Shown here piece after piece: positions 33,046 through 43,937 of a stretch of DNA of 64,000 nucleotides. The notes under the pieces were generated by a model. It did no database searches. It was not told the DNA's origin and saw nothing but the letters and a program-made list of their open reading frames with translations. Made by a program: the position numbers and the translations under genes. This DNA is from Amoebophrya sp. A120. Its lineage: Eukaryota > Sar > Dinophyceae > Syndiniales > Amoebophryaceae. The stretch spans positions 282,344 to 346,343 of the forward strand of contig CAJINV010000001.1 of the NCBI GenBank assembly GCA_905178155.1, in the 5' to 3' direction. The stretch's first letter is position 1. Each line of letters opens with the position of its first letter.

Positions 33046-36000
33046 CTACATTCGCCTTTTCGGTGGTGAGATATTACCATCTCCGCCTTCAAAACGCGAA
33101 CCCTTGACGGACAGATTCACCTGTACCGGTCGTTTCTTGGTCGCGTTCACGGGAAAATTCCACTGGCCGGTCGCCGTTCCCCGCGGCGGACTCAACACCG
33201 AGGACTCTTCCATCGCCAAACAGGGCAGCGACTTCTTCGCGGCACTCACCGCGGCCATCACCTCGCCGGCCGACGGCTTTCGCATTTTGCGGATGTGGTA
33301 GTGTTATGCATTGCAAAAGTATCGTACTCGTATAAATGCATTACAAATTCCCTCAGCATGAAAAGCAAAATTTGTCATGCGGATTTACCTTAAGAAAGAA
33401 ACTTGTAATGCATGACTGCAATTACTACGAATACGATACTTTTGCACAGGATAAGTGTTCCTTCATCCCCGCGGCGAGTAAGGCGGACAAAGTGCTCCCG
33501 CCGATAGTAGTACTACCGGGCGGCCCTGATGTTGTTGAACCGTTTCCATTGGCGGAAGAGTTTATCTTCATCCCAGCAGATGAATGATCGCCCAGGGTAG
33601 GCACGACAGACTTCGTCGGCAACTGGTCGCTGTAGTTGGCGACGACATCGCCGGGCGCTACTGTACCTGCTGCAGCCGCGGCGTTGATCAGAATCCCTGC
33701 AGTCGTCGGTGTCGGGTTTCTACTGGTCGTGCTTTTTTGGTTCAAATTCAACATCTCCGATGCTGGTGTTGTGCCAGCAGAGTGGTTGTAGTTGTCTAGA
33801 AAATGTTCCTTCGACGCGTGCTGCAAGTTCGTGAAGACCACGCTGCCTTCCTGCAAAAAATCCCTCTGCTGGGCCGAAACCGTCGGCGGTGTGGCCGTAC
33901 TTGACGTTCCGGGGGCTCGTTCTGAGCGCTTTCTATTGCTAGGTACCGTGGTCGACTCGTCAAATCTTAACATTTGGCTGGGAATGGAGCTCGTGTATTT
34001 ACCATTCCCACCACCACCAGCTGCACCGTTCATAATCCCGCTGGTGCCGTTCCCACTCAGGGGCCGACTGTTCCCGACAATTTCGCCCTGCGTGTTGATG
34101 GCCTCGTCCCGCCGCAGCGTGGACCGGAGCTCTTGGCGCCGCTTCTGGGCCAACTGGGAGATGAACTTCTCGACCGAAAAACCATCCCCAGCAAAATCTG
34201 CCTGCTGCTGCTGGACCTGAGGTTCAGGTTTTGTTATTGATGGGCATGTGGGATTTTTCTAGCTATAAACTTCATCGTTTCAGTTTTTTCTGTTCAAGCT
34301 CATCGAGGTCAAACTGTTCTTACAGGTACAGGTCGTAAAGCAAAACTTGTTCATCATTCAAAGCAATGCTTTACCTGATCCAGTTCCATCTGGTGAATGA
34401 TTTGCTGTTGCGGCTGTGTTGCCCTGGTATGCCTTTTCTGTGCGCGCGCGTTCAGGGAGCGCAGGCTGAGTGGCAAATTGCGAATGGCGTCCTTCACCGG
34501 CGTCGGGCCGGTGTGCATGATTTCCGCAACCGTTTTGCCCTTTTGTCCGCTGGCCGACACTGTGCCGCCCGGCGTGCCGAATTCGCCGGGGAAGTTGCCC
34601 TCGATTTTGGACACTGAAATCGGGACGATGACCGACCCGGAAGCAGAGTGCGTCATGATGGGCGTGGTCAACATTTTCACGGATGTTGAATCAACAGAAT
34701 TCATCTTGTGGGGCGTCGCGGTCGCGTTCACAATCTTCGTCGTCGCCAGACTGTGCGGCATGCCGGCGGGACCGGCGACGCCGGAACTAGCTGGTGCGCT
34801 CGGCCTCTTCGTCGGCGCGTTGGAAAGTCCAACGAGGTCCCGTAGGTCCATATTCTTCTGGTGCTTGTTGAGACGGTCACTAATTACGATCCCAGGGTCG
34901 ATTGACTTGCTCTGCAAGCTACTGCTGGCGAGAGAAATCGATGCGGAGTTTTCTTCTTTGCTATTGCCATCGAGCTGCTGCATTCCACCTGCTGCCGCAC
35001 AGTCAACGCCGGTGTCTGGATGCTGCTGCTGTTCTTGTTGATGCGAAAGCACAACGTCGGGATTCGTCCCGAGCACCTCCATTTCGGATGATTCCTCTGC
35101 ACCAGAATACTGTGGTATTTGTTGATCCGCAGCTTCTGCTCCACTGTCAACAACCACGGCGCCGGAATTATTAGTAAAAACAACCTGTCCTCGCTTCTTC
35201 ACCAGATTGGAAATGTGTTCGTCGGCCGAGCTCGCTGGGTCTGAGTGGATCGCGTTTTGACTCGCGTTTCGCGCAACATCGAGCGCGTTGAACGCGTCGC
35301 TCCCGACCGTGTAGATGTTCGGTCCTAGGTTATTACGGGTAGTTGTTGTAATTCCGTTACGGGTGGACGACACGAGCTTCTTCCCCACAGGCACGATGTT
35401 GCCTATCGTAGTAGTTCTTTGCTGCTGAAGCTGCCGTGTCTGTCGCAACAAGCCCACCGCGCTTGTCGGGTTGCTGGCGGTGTTCTGCTATGCATTGCAA
35501 AAGCATCGCACTGGCAGCAATAGTATAAATTGCATGACAAATTTCGGCAAGAAGGAAAGTGGAACTTGTAATGCTGTTTTGCCCTAGGAGAGATATTTGT
35601 CATGCATATTTGCAATTAGTACGGGTACGATACTTTTGCACAGGATATCTGCTCGTCATCAAACGGCCCGACCGTCTCGCCGTTGTGCCACGTTGGCGGC
35701 GGCACGCCGTTCACGCTGCCATTGAAGGAGACCACCTCCTGCACGATGCCCCCGAGATTCAGACTTGCGAGCAGGTTCTGCGCACTTTGGTTGACGGCAG
35801 CGGTATTTATTGTCGGTTGTTGTCCTCCTCCTCCTCCGAGCACCTGCGCTAAGGGCGTGGTCCCCGCACTGCCCCCGTCGCTGGACGAAACCGCGGCGCT
35901 CAAGGCCGCGTTCGGCGACTCTTCCACGATGGTCACGCCTGTCGGTGGCTGCCCGTCCTGCTCAATCGCTGCCCACACAGGCTGCCTTTGACTCCGCATC

Positions 36001-39000
36001 GCCCGCAGCTCCTTGAGTCGCATCGCAGCGCGCTTCGCGGCGTTGTCGGGTATCGTCGGCCGGGGGCCTTTCGGCTTGCTGCCGTCTTGTTCATTCCCTT
36101 CGGGGCCAGCACCTGGTGCTCCGCCGTTTGTTCCCGGTGGTTCTTTATTCCCCCTCTTATTTTCAAGCTTATTATCCTGTCCTTCCATGTTGTCGCGGTC
36201 CGCTGACAGCTTTCGGTTCGTGTTCGCCGGTCCGCCGCGCAGCCCGTCCGCGAAATGCGAGGTGCTCGAGCCCGTACCCGCGGTCTCGTCGTCGTTCTTC
36301 TTTTTTGCCTCGTAGAGACGCGCGTACTGATTTTTGTATATCTCCTTCACCGTCTCCGCGATGATGCTGTAGCGCTGGTGGATGGTTTTTTTTACTTTGG
36401 GCTTGGTCTCGTCAGTCGGCGAATTATTCCCGCGATTGTTCTGCTGGTGCTGTCCCATCGCCATCTGCGCCGCGCGCCGGAGATCCAAACTCGACTTCCG
36501 CCGCTGCGTCGCGGATTTGGGCCTAGGTTGTCGCGCCGCCCCGCCCGCATTCCACGCCGGTCGCTTTATCTGCTGCTGTTGCTCTTTCGCCGCTGCCGCA
36601 GCGGCCCGTCGCTCTTCGGCGGCGCGCCTTTCTTCCGGGTTTTGCGATGAGGAAGAGGAGGACGCGGACGAGCCAGTTAATATTACACCGGTTGCCACCG
36701 AAGTTTTATTCATCACAGCTGCAGATTCTTTGGACGAAGAGCTTGAACCACAAGAAGTAGTAGCATCGCCTGGTCTACTCTGCTTGTTGTCATTGCGCGC
36801 AGGTTGACCAATCTTAGAAGAAGGCACTGCAGCTGCACCCCCGCCGGATATCGATCCACCAGCTCCTGCTGCAGGTTGGTCCAGCTGCGTTTCTTCTTTC
36901 TCGCCTCGTCCAGTACGAGCTTTTTCAACAACACCAGCCTGATTATCCGCAGAACCACTTGTTTCCCTGTCGCCAGCTTCCTTTTTAGTACTTGTACTGC
37001 TCTTCCCACAAACAATTTCTTCTTCGCGCAATTTCGTCTTCGCATTTGCATTTTCAGCCCGGTTAATATTTGTTCGCTGCTTGTTCATCTCGTTCTTCAC
37101 CGCGGCCTGTTCGTCGTCCGAAGAAGAACTAGAAGTAGAAGAAGATTCCTCCTCTTCGTCCTTGTCGTGCGCCGAGGACGAACTGCTCGAAGACGAGGAC
37201 GTCGCGGAATCGTTTGCGGACGAGGAGGTTTTGGAACTGTAGTCCAGTCGGGAGGACGAGTCCTCCTTACTGGTTTCTTCCGTCGGGCTGGTCGAGACCG
37301 ACTCCGTCAACTCGGCCGTCGTGCTGCTCTCGTTGTAATTATTTCGGGTACTAGTACCACCTCCACGCGGCCCCATCGCCACCTCGTTGGTCGTGTCGAT
37401 TCCGTCGTAGCTTCCGCCTGTGGCAACCGAGCGTGGCAGCTTTTTTTCGACATTTGTTCTTGACGAGGTGGAAGATGAGGAACCACTACTACCTGGGTGC
37501 GGCACCAAGACCAAGTCGCCCTCGTTGCTTCGCTCCTGAGCGTCGTCGTCTGCTTGCAGCTCCCCGTCCTGCTTTAGCAGGTTGCCATCTTCGTCACGAT
37601 CGTTTTCGTCTGCATTCATCTCGACGGCCTGATGTAAAAATTCGCAAACGAAACCGTATTTTTTTACATTTACATGCATCACAGAAACAAGAAATAGCTG
37701 CTGGAAAAGATACCAGGAAGAGAAACAAGAAAAAAGAAGAAGCTAATAAAAATCGAAACGATACAGTGTGTCCTCGTACTAGTACCTCTTGCTCCTCCTG
37801 TTGCAGTTTCAAAGGGCTCGGTGCGGGCGTGTCTTGCGTGGGCTCGTCGGAAACAGGGTAAGCTTTCTCGTACTGGTCCAGTCGCGCGTCCGCCTCGGCC
37901 TTTCGGTCCTTCCAAAGCATGTCAAACTGTTCCGTGCCGATCAGCTTCTTTCCCAACGAGCAGGGAACAATGGGAATCAGGTCAAGCGTCTGCTCGATCA
38001 GTCCTGTTCAGTTGCAGGGTCAGGTTGGACTTTTTTCCTACAACGCGGTAAAAAACTGCCAACAACAAGATTGTGGATTTGTGAAGTACTATAGAACCGC
38101 AGTAGTCGTTCCTTATCCTTCATCCTGCTAAAAGTTTCAGTTTATAAACCACGATCACAGAAAAAATCAGCCCAGAAATACTGCGTTTGATGTCGTAATC
38201 TAGATCCGTTTCCGTAGCGAAGCTTGGCAAGTGGTTGATCTCGAGCAGCCACGGCTTCAAATTTTTGTCCACCAGAATGTCGACCCCGAGCAGAGCGAAG
38301 CACCTGGAGCGGTTGGTGGTCCGCACCGTTTTTTCCTTCGGCAGCCCGCAGTAGTACTCGTGCGACAAGGCGGGCTGCACGGCGAGCAAGAGCTTCACGC
38401 ACAGCTGCTTGCATTTTTTCCAGAGTAATTTCCGTGCCTTTTCCCCGTACTCCTCGTCGACGTAGCGCCAGAACCAGAGCAGGGACCGTTTCGACCCCGC
38501 GTCGTCCCCGTCCATGATGTAGTTCTCGGAGTCTTTGTTCACGGCGTAGTTCGTCAAGTGCATGCATATGCATTGCAAAAGCATCCCACTCGTACTGATG
38601 GCAATCGCATTCATGCATTACAAATCTCCTTCTCAAGTTAAATCCGCACTACAAATTTCATTTCTCATGCTCAGCAAATTATTTGTGATGCGATTTCTAC
38701 TACTTAGTAGTAGTACGATATTTTTGTAATGCATAATGCACCGCGCGTTGCAGTTTTCCGCGTTGGGCTTCTCGTATTCCTGCGTCGACAGCCGCACGAG
38801 GCTGTTATGGCGTTCTCAAACGTTACATTCTCAACTGTTACATGGATTTGTAATGCAAGGACAGCAACAGTGAAAGTGGCAATATTGCAGCCTTTGCATC
38901 ACAGATTTTCCACAGATCATCATGCTGTTTAGCCCTTCGAAAATTTGTCATGCTAAGCACCTCGATCAAGTGGAGGCTGATGGCAATTTTGCATGACAAA

Positions 39001-39909
39001 TCCGTGTAACGGTTGAGAATGTAACAGTTGAGAACGTCATAGCCGTCCTGAAACAGGTACATCTCGAGCGGGTCCACGTGCGTGACGAGCAGGTACATGC
39101 GCAAATCGAATTTCAACCCGTCGAGCAGCATCGGGTGGGAGATGTACCGCTGCACCACGATGTGCTGGTGCCGCATCTGCTTCTCCGCCAGAATTTCGGC
39201 GACGGTGTCCCACGCGTTCACAAGCTGGACGCCCTTGCCCTTCGCCATGTGGTCTGGCTTCAGGATGAGGTACCTGGGATAAGTAGCAGTATGCGTTCTG
39301 CGTGGTTGTTCGCAGACAAGTTCAGTTTACGTTCAACACTAAGTAGTTGCCGCACAAATAAATCGGCAGGGCACGACTGGGTCGCGGTCGAATTTTTTCA
39401 AACGAAAAATCTTCTCAACTTGAAAACCGAATTTCCACATTTGAAAATCCGATTGTTCCCATAGTGAGTGCAAGAGTTAAGGGAATGAGCATACCCTGCT
39501 GATTGGCCAGAGATTGAAAACTAACCACTCATACCGGCGTGATTCGCAGAGTATTTTTTTTTTGAGTTCACCGTACCAGGCGTTTATGATTTGCAAGAAC
39601 TCTAGTCGAAACATAAAAAGGATCATAAAAATCTGAGAACTCAAGCAAAATTGAAGAGCCGATTCCCCTCGCGATTCCAAAACGCAAGTTAGCGCGGCAA
39701 CCAGCATATCCTCCTGATTGGATACAGATTTAAACGTAACCTCTCATACCGTGGTGATTCCTAGAAAAACACGTTTTTGAGTTCACCATGCCGTGCGGTA
39801 TGCAATTTTTTCGAAAAAAATCAAAAAAACAAAAACGATCATACCATCGGAAATGAAAAAAAATTGTTTACACTTCTCGATTTGTGCGTGTCATCCTTGC
39901 GCAGGGGCC

Positions 39910-39941
<32 letters not shown>

Positions 39942-41574
39942 ACGGATGACTCCCGAAGGAGATCCAACCACTAGGAAAAATGGAAACCAGGGTAGCCAGA
40001 ATAGGGTATGCTAAATACCGCAATTCGGGCAAAAAACAATATTTTTTGCAGTTTTTGGCATTTATCACTAAAATCACACTTGATTTTGAGAAGTGCCAGA
40101 AATATGCGTATTTCAATATGGCATGGCGTTCCTTTCATCGCCAAGTGCGCTGCATATCACACATACACTAAGACTAAGCGCAATTGACAAAAAAACCGCA
40201 CGACAGCACGGAAAAAGTCGTGTAGTTCAACTATACGAATTTTTGCAGCGTGTTTCACCTCGAATTTGTCGTTTGCGCAGCAACGCGAGCAATTTTTCGT
40301 CCAAGAACGTAAGACTCCGACGAATCCCCCCGCAGCGCCGGCTTGCGCAGACCTTTCTGTCGCATCGGTCGCCGGTGGGGTGGTTCATTGAAAGCGTCGA
40401 TCAAAACGATAAAAAGCGCCCGATGTGGGGCTCGAACCCACGACCACCAGGTTAAGAGCCTGGCGCTCTACCGACTGAGCTAACTACCGGGCACGCGCGC
40501 AATTCTGCTTGCCGGCGGGCTGGCGCTGTTATTTTGTACAACTTGGCCCAACGAAAACGTTGAACCCTGTAAAAACGAGCCGGCTGTCCTTCCACTGAAC
40601 GCAGCGCCTCCTTCTCCCTGCTCTGTTGCCAGCCTGAGGCGATGCGGAGATCATTATCAGCCAGGAGGCCCTGGCTTACGCTAGGTACCCCTTGCCGACT
40701 GTATTCTTGGAGAGGACCGACTCTTGGTCTCGTAAGAAAAGCGCAAACCCGGGTAGCCAGAATACCTGTGCTAAACACAGCGCTTCGGGCAAAAATTGAC
40801 TTTTTGCCGCTTTTTTCTCGAGAGAAAGGCGAAACACACTGAAATTCCTAGCAACCTCAAAAAACTGCAACATTTTCTGTGTTTTCTGAAGCGGGCAACA
40901 CCCAACTCTATTCTATTGCATTTGCACATGCACTTGCGCGACGTTACTATAAAATACCTGTTATTCTTTGTTTTGCCATTTGACTCAAACTCCCTGTTGT
41001 TCAGTAAATCCCGGTCCTCTGGCAACACGTACGTGGTAGGCAGAAACGTGTATTCGCGCGGCAAGACGCGGGCTACTCTGTGCAGGTTGCGGTACATACG
41101 ACTTTTCCGGGCGATCAGGTCGTTCAGCCCCGGAAAGTGATTCAGGAGCTGCCAGGGACGCACCGTGTCAAACGACTCCCGAACCCCGACTGCGGTGTCG
41201 ATCCAGATGAGGGAGCAGTCCTTTGGCTGGTTGACGATTTTCCACCCCAGGTCCTCGACGACGTCCGTGATCACCTCGTACTCGCAGCGCGTGCTGTTGA
41301 AGACGTAGTGCTTGTCCTGCCAAGTGGGCTTTTCTACCACTTTCGGCTTTTCTGAAGCCGGTGCTACGTCGGCATCTGCTGCAGCGATACCAGCGACGTC
41401 GTCACCAGTTTGCTCTGCTCCGGAAGATTCGGGCGCCGTTGTATCACCCTCCTGCTGCTGCTCCCTTTCCTTATCATGGCTATTCTCCGCACTGCTTTTT
41501 TTACTGGGTGAAGCAGAGCACTCGTCTTTTTCGGAACCAGTGTCCGTTTGCAGCAGCTGTGTTTTCTCGGTCAT
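33046..41574 (-). CDS. Tubulin-tyrosine-ligase-like (TTLL) enzyme with long low-complexity tail
   Basis: Nine exons (41574-40958, 39273-39042, 38800-38736, 38561-38182, 38003-37786, 37628-35649, 35484-34375, 34216-33455, 33300-33046) join in one frame to about 1872 residues. Residues about 95-440 are the TTL domain: [14 protein letters not shown] (ATP lid), the conserved [20 protein letters not shown]-type strand, HLTNYAVNK and the catalytic-end [10 protein letters not shown]. Family members add tyrosine, glutamate or glycine to tubulin tails; the intact KFDLR and EINHLPSF motifs suggest an active, probably glutamylating, enzyme. The remaining 1430 residues are Ser/Gln/Asn-rich and unrecognised. 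Four introns are insertion elements without GT-AG ends. Intron 1 is 1.7 kb and contains U6, tRNA-Lys and a candidate ncRNA. An upstream first exon is possible (acceptor near 41758), so the true start is uncertain. Confidence 0.87.
33301..33454 (-). mobile_element. Family C introner in TTLL (AACACT duplication)
   Basis: 154 bp with inverted ends TATCCTGTGCAAAAGTATCG and TGCAATGCATA-type. AACACT is duplicated exactly on both sides. Excision joins GMKEH to YHIRKMRK in frame, but none of the seven registers has GT at the start or AG at the end. Confidence 0.9.
35485..35648 (-). mobile_element. Family C introner in TTLL (AGCAG duplication)
   Basis: 164 bp, same ends as 33301-33454. AGCAG is duplicated on both sides. 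The frame-restoring cut leaves an intron starting ATATCCTG and ending AG; no GT start is possible. Confidence 0.9.
38562..38735 (-). mobile_element. Family C introner in TTLL catalytic domain (TGCAT duplication)
   Basis: 174 bp with family C ends. TGCAT is duplicated. Excision joins the cysteine-arginine codons to [11 protein letters not shown], the conserved TTL helix, in frame. No GT-AG register exists. Confidence 0.88.
38801..39041 (-). mobile_element. Family B introner in TTLL catalytic domain
   Basis: 241 bp with the family B ends (TATGACGTTCTCAAC and inverse). The flanks ACGGC and ACAGC are an imperfect duplication. Excision joins MYLFQDG to LVRLSTQEY, as in other TTLL proteins. Frame-restoring ends are CT-AG or TA-GC, never GT-AG. 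Confidence 0.88.
39488..39790 (-). repeat. Two ~85 bp direct repeats downstream of U6
   Basis: 39488-39575 and 39708-39790 share, with about 75% identity, the words CCTGCTGATTGG, CTCATACCG, GTGATTC and GAGTTCACC in the same order. They lie in TTLL intron 1, on the 3' side of the U6 gene. Their nature is unknown. Confidence 0.6.
39858..39965 (-). ncRNA. U6: U6 spliceosomal snRNA
   Basis: About 108 nt. It starts with the 5' stem-loop around CTCCTTCGGGAG. The nearly invariant core follows: AAATTGGAACGATACAGAG, then AAGATTAGCATGGCCCCTGC, then GCAAGGATGACACGCA. This includes the ACAGAGA box that pairs with 5' splice sites, the AGC triad and the internal stem-loop. It ends in a run of eight T, the Pol III stop. 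U6 is the catalytic core RNA of the spliceosome. The copy looks intact. It lies inside intron 1 of the TTLL gene in the same orientation, about 450 nt from tRNA-Lys. The upstream element at 39984-40032 is shared with a second putative gene. Confidence 0.97.
39984..40032 (-). promoter_or_regulatory. U6 upstream promoter element
   Basis: About 20 nt upstream of the U6 start lies TTTAGCATACCCTATTCTGG followed by CTACCCTGGTTT. An equivalent block with TTTAGCA, TATTCTGGCTACCC and GGTTT occurs at 40745-40797. Conservation at the same distance from a U6 gene suggests a proximal sequence element for snRNA-type Pol III promoters. Confidence 0.6.
40417..40492 (-). tRNA. trnK-CUU: tRNA-Lys (anticodon CUU)
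   Basis: 76 nt including the discriminator base. The acceptor stem GCCCGGT pairs with ATCGGGC (one G-U). The D-arm TAGCTCAGTCGGTAGAGC (A box), anticodon stem-loop CAGGCTCTTAACCTG with anticodon CTT, and T-arm GTGGGTTCGAGCCCCAC (B box) are all intact. No intron is present and CCA is not encoded. A T5 stop follows within a few bases on the 3' side (40411-40415). It lies in TTLL intron 1. Confidence 0.97.
40571..40725 (-). ncRNA. Candidate Pol III ncRNA, unidentified
   Basis: This stretch follows a copy of the U6 upstream element (40745-40797) at the same spacing and ends in TTTTT (40571-40575), giving an RNA of about 155 nt. It contains GGCTGGCAACAGAGCAGG, which loosely resembles the GGAAAC-GGAGCAGG region of SRP RNA helix 8, but the rest does not align by eye, so the identity is open. 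It has no coding potential. Confidence 0.45.
40745..40797 (-). promoter_or_regulatory. Second copy of the U6-type upstream element
   Basis: Shares GCCCGAA, TTTAGCA, TATTCTGGCTACCC and GGTTT, in the same order and spacing, with the block upstream of U6. It precedes the candidate ncRNA at 40571-40725. Confidence 0.6.
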
Positions 41575-41799
41575 TTCAGATACTCTCTCCGTCTCCGCCG
41601 CGGTGCTTTCGGTTTTCTCTTGCACCAACTCGGAAGCCGTGATAGTGCCTACGAACAGAGGCTGCTTGTGCCGCCCACGCCACCCGCTTCCACCAGCCTG
41701 CAGCTCGGTCACTACTCCTCCACTTCTGCTGTGTCGCAGAAAGAACAAGAATCTGAAAAATTCGCCAATATGTTTCTTTACGAATTCTCCTGATATCTA

Positions 41800-42044
41800 T
41801 GCGGATAGCAGGCAAGCGCCAAGAACTGGCTCCAGCATAGCAACCTTAACGCTAGTTAATAGTGCCATTGTTCAAATACCAAACATCGCGACAGACAGAG
41901 AGTCATTGGCAAACGCTGTCCCCATCATGAGAGAAACCTCTTGTGTTCGAATGAAAAAACGATGGCACTTAAGAATTCCACCCCACTTGACTCCGGGCAG
42001 ATCTCACGTTTTGCCCCCAGCTCTAACCGCACTCTTGGTCTGTG
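41800..42044. other. Upstream flank of TTLL gene
   Basis: Non-coding or an undetected first exon or intron. A TTTTTCAG acceptor-like site lies just before the open frame of exon 1. Nothing further could be supported. Confidence 0.3.
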
Positions 42045-43460
42045 TCAGGCTAGGACAGGCGCCATGCTTCGCGCGCAGCTCTAACCAGAATTCCGTAACA
42101 GTCCTGTGACGGGTTAGAACAGTGGGGCACCATGCTTAGCCCGCAGCTGTGACCAGAATTCAATCCTGTGTCACGCTAGAGCAGGCACCATGTTTATCCC
42201 CCATCTCTAGCCGCAATCTGAGCCTGTGTCACGCTAGAGCAGGCGCCATGTTTATCCCCCATCTCTAGCCGCAATCTGAGCCTGTGTCAGGTTAAGGCTG
42301 GCACATCATCTTCAGCCCGCAGTTCTGACCAGAATCCTGTCCTGTGTCAGGCTAGGACAGGCCCCATGTTTAGCCCCCAACTCTGCCCGGAATTCAGTCC
42401 TGTGTCAGGCTAGGACAGGCCCCATGTTTAGCCCCCAAATCTGACCAGAATTCAGTCGTGTGTCAGGCTAGGACAGGCCCCATGTTTAGCCCCCAACTCT
42501 GCCCGGAATTCAGTCCTGTGTCAGGCTAGGACAGGCCCCATGTTTAGCCCCCAAATCTGACCAGAATTCAGTCGTGTGTCAGGCTAGGACAGGCCCCATG
42601 TTTAGCTCCCAACTCTGACCAGAATTCAGTCCTGTGTCACGCTAGAACAGGCCCCATGTTGATCCCCAAACTCTGACCAGAGTTGAGTCCTGTGCCAGGC
42701 TAGAACGCAGTCCTGTGTCAGGCTAGGGCAGGCCCCGTGTTTAGCCCCAAAATCTGACCAGAATTCTGTCCTGTGTCAGGCTAGGACAGGCCCCATGTTT
42801 AGCTCCCAACTCTGACCAGAGTTGAGTCCTGTGCCAGGCTAGAATGCAGTCCTGTGTCAGGCTAGGGCAGGCCCCATGTTTAGCCCCAAAATCTGACTAG
42901 AATTCCATCCTGTGACACGCTAGGACAGGCCCCATGTTTAGCTCCCAACTCTGACCAGAATTCAGTCCTGTGTCAGGATAGGACAGGCCCCATGTTTAGG
43001 TCCCAACTCTGACCAGAGTTGAGTCCTTTGCCAGGCTAGAATGCAGTCCTGTGTCAGGCTAGGGCAGGGTTCATGTTTAGCCCCAAAATCTGACCAGAAT
43101 TCCATCCTGTGTCACGCTAGGACAGGCCCCATGTTTAGCTCCCAACTCTGACCAGAATTCAGTCCTGTGTCACGCTAGAACAGGCCCCATGTTTATTCCC
43201 CAACTCTGACCACAATTCAATCCTGTGTCAGGCTAGGACAGGTGCCATGTTTGAGTAGCCCAATACGCCCCAAAACCCAGCCTTGCGCTTGTGTCAGGCT
43301 AGAACATACAGGCATTAAGTATCTTTAGCCCCAGCCGCACTCTGAGCATCTGTCAGTCTAGAAGAAGCGCCATCTTTAGCCCGCCGCTCTGGCCAGCATG
43401 TAGTCCTGTGTCAGGCTAGAGCATGCAGCATGTTTAGCCCCCAGCTCTGACCAGATAATA
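42045..43460. repeat. 58-bp minisatellite, about 24 units
   Basis: Units read TGTGTCAGGCTAGGACAGGC, then CCCATGTTTAGCCCCCAACT, then CTGACCAGAATTCAGTCC. The central units (42400-42650) are almost identical and alternate between two subtypes (CTGCCCGG and CTGACCAG), implying a higher-order dimer of 116 bp. Outer units are diverged and some carry internal deletions. No coding role. Confidence 0.95.
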
Positions 43461-43937
43461 GGTACTTAAGTACTCCACACCACTACGACCACGTACAGCA
43501 CTCGTACTAATACATAAGCACCACGCAATCGAAAGTCGCGAAAGCCGGATGCTCTGGCTCACTCAAAAATCAAAGCGAAAAAACTGCCGTCTCCATCTCC
43601 TCTCTCTACTACGACGTAGTACTGCGGAAAACTCACTCTACGAAAATTTACCAGCCGTGTACTGCTCGATGACCCTCCTGAACGACCGACGCCCGAACAT
43701 AGCCAAGTACGTACAAGGTAGAGGTCGATCTTTTTGTATTCACGTCATGTGCGTAGAGAATCTGCACACCGGGATAAAAGAGCGTCGTAAGATCTGGTGA
43801 AGCATCCATTTGTTTCTTGGAAATCAGTCTGTTTTTGGCGGCGCGATTTTTTTCCAAGAAAAAAACACATTCGCCCGTCATTCAAAGTCAAGTCGCTGTA
43901 TTTTTCGTGTAGTCGGCCTTCTTCTTTTCATCTAGCT
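43461..43937. other. Intergenic
   Basis: No gene is supported. Short frames only. Confidence 0.4.

Noticed and set aside
40571-40725. SRP (7SL) RNA
   Set aside because: Only one short stretch resembles helix 8; the Alu-domain ends and the long pairing arms could not be recognised, so it is left as an unidentified candidate.
42045-43460. CRISPR-like array
   Set aside because: The units are contiguous without unique spacers and the genome is eukaryotic; it is a minisatellite.
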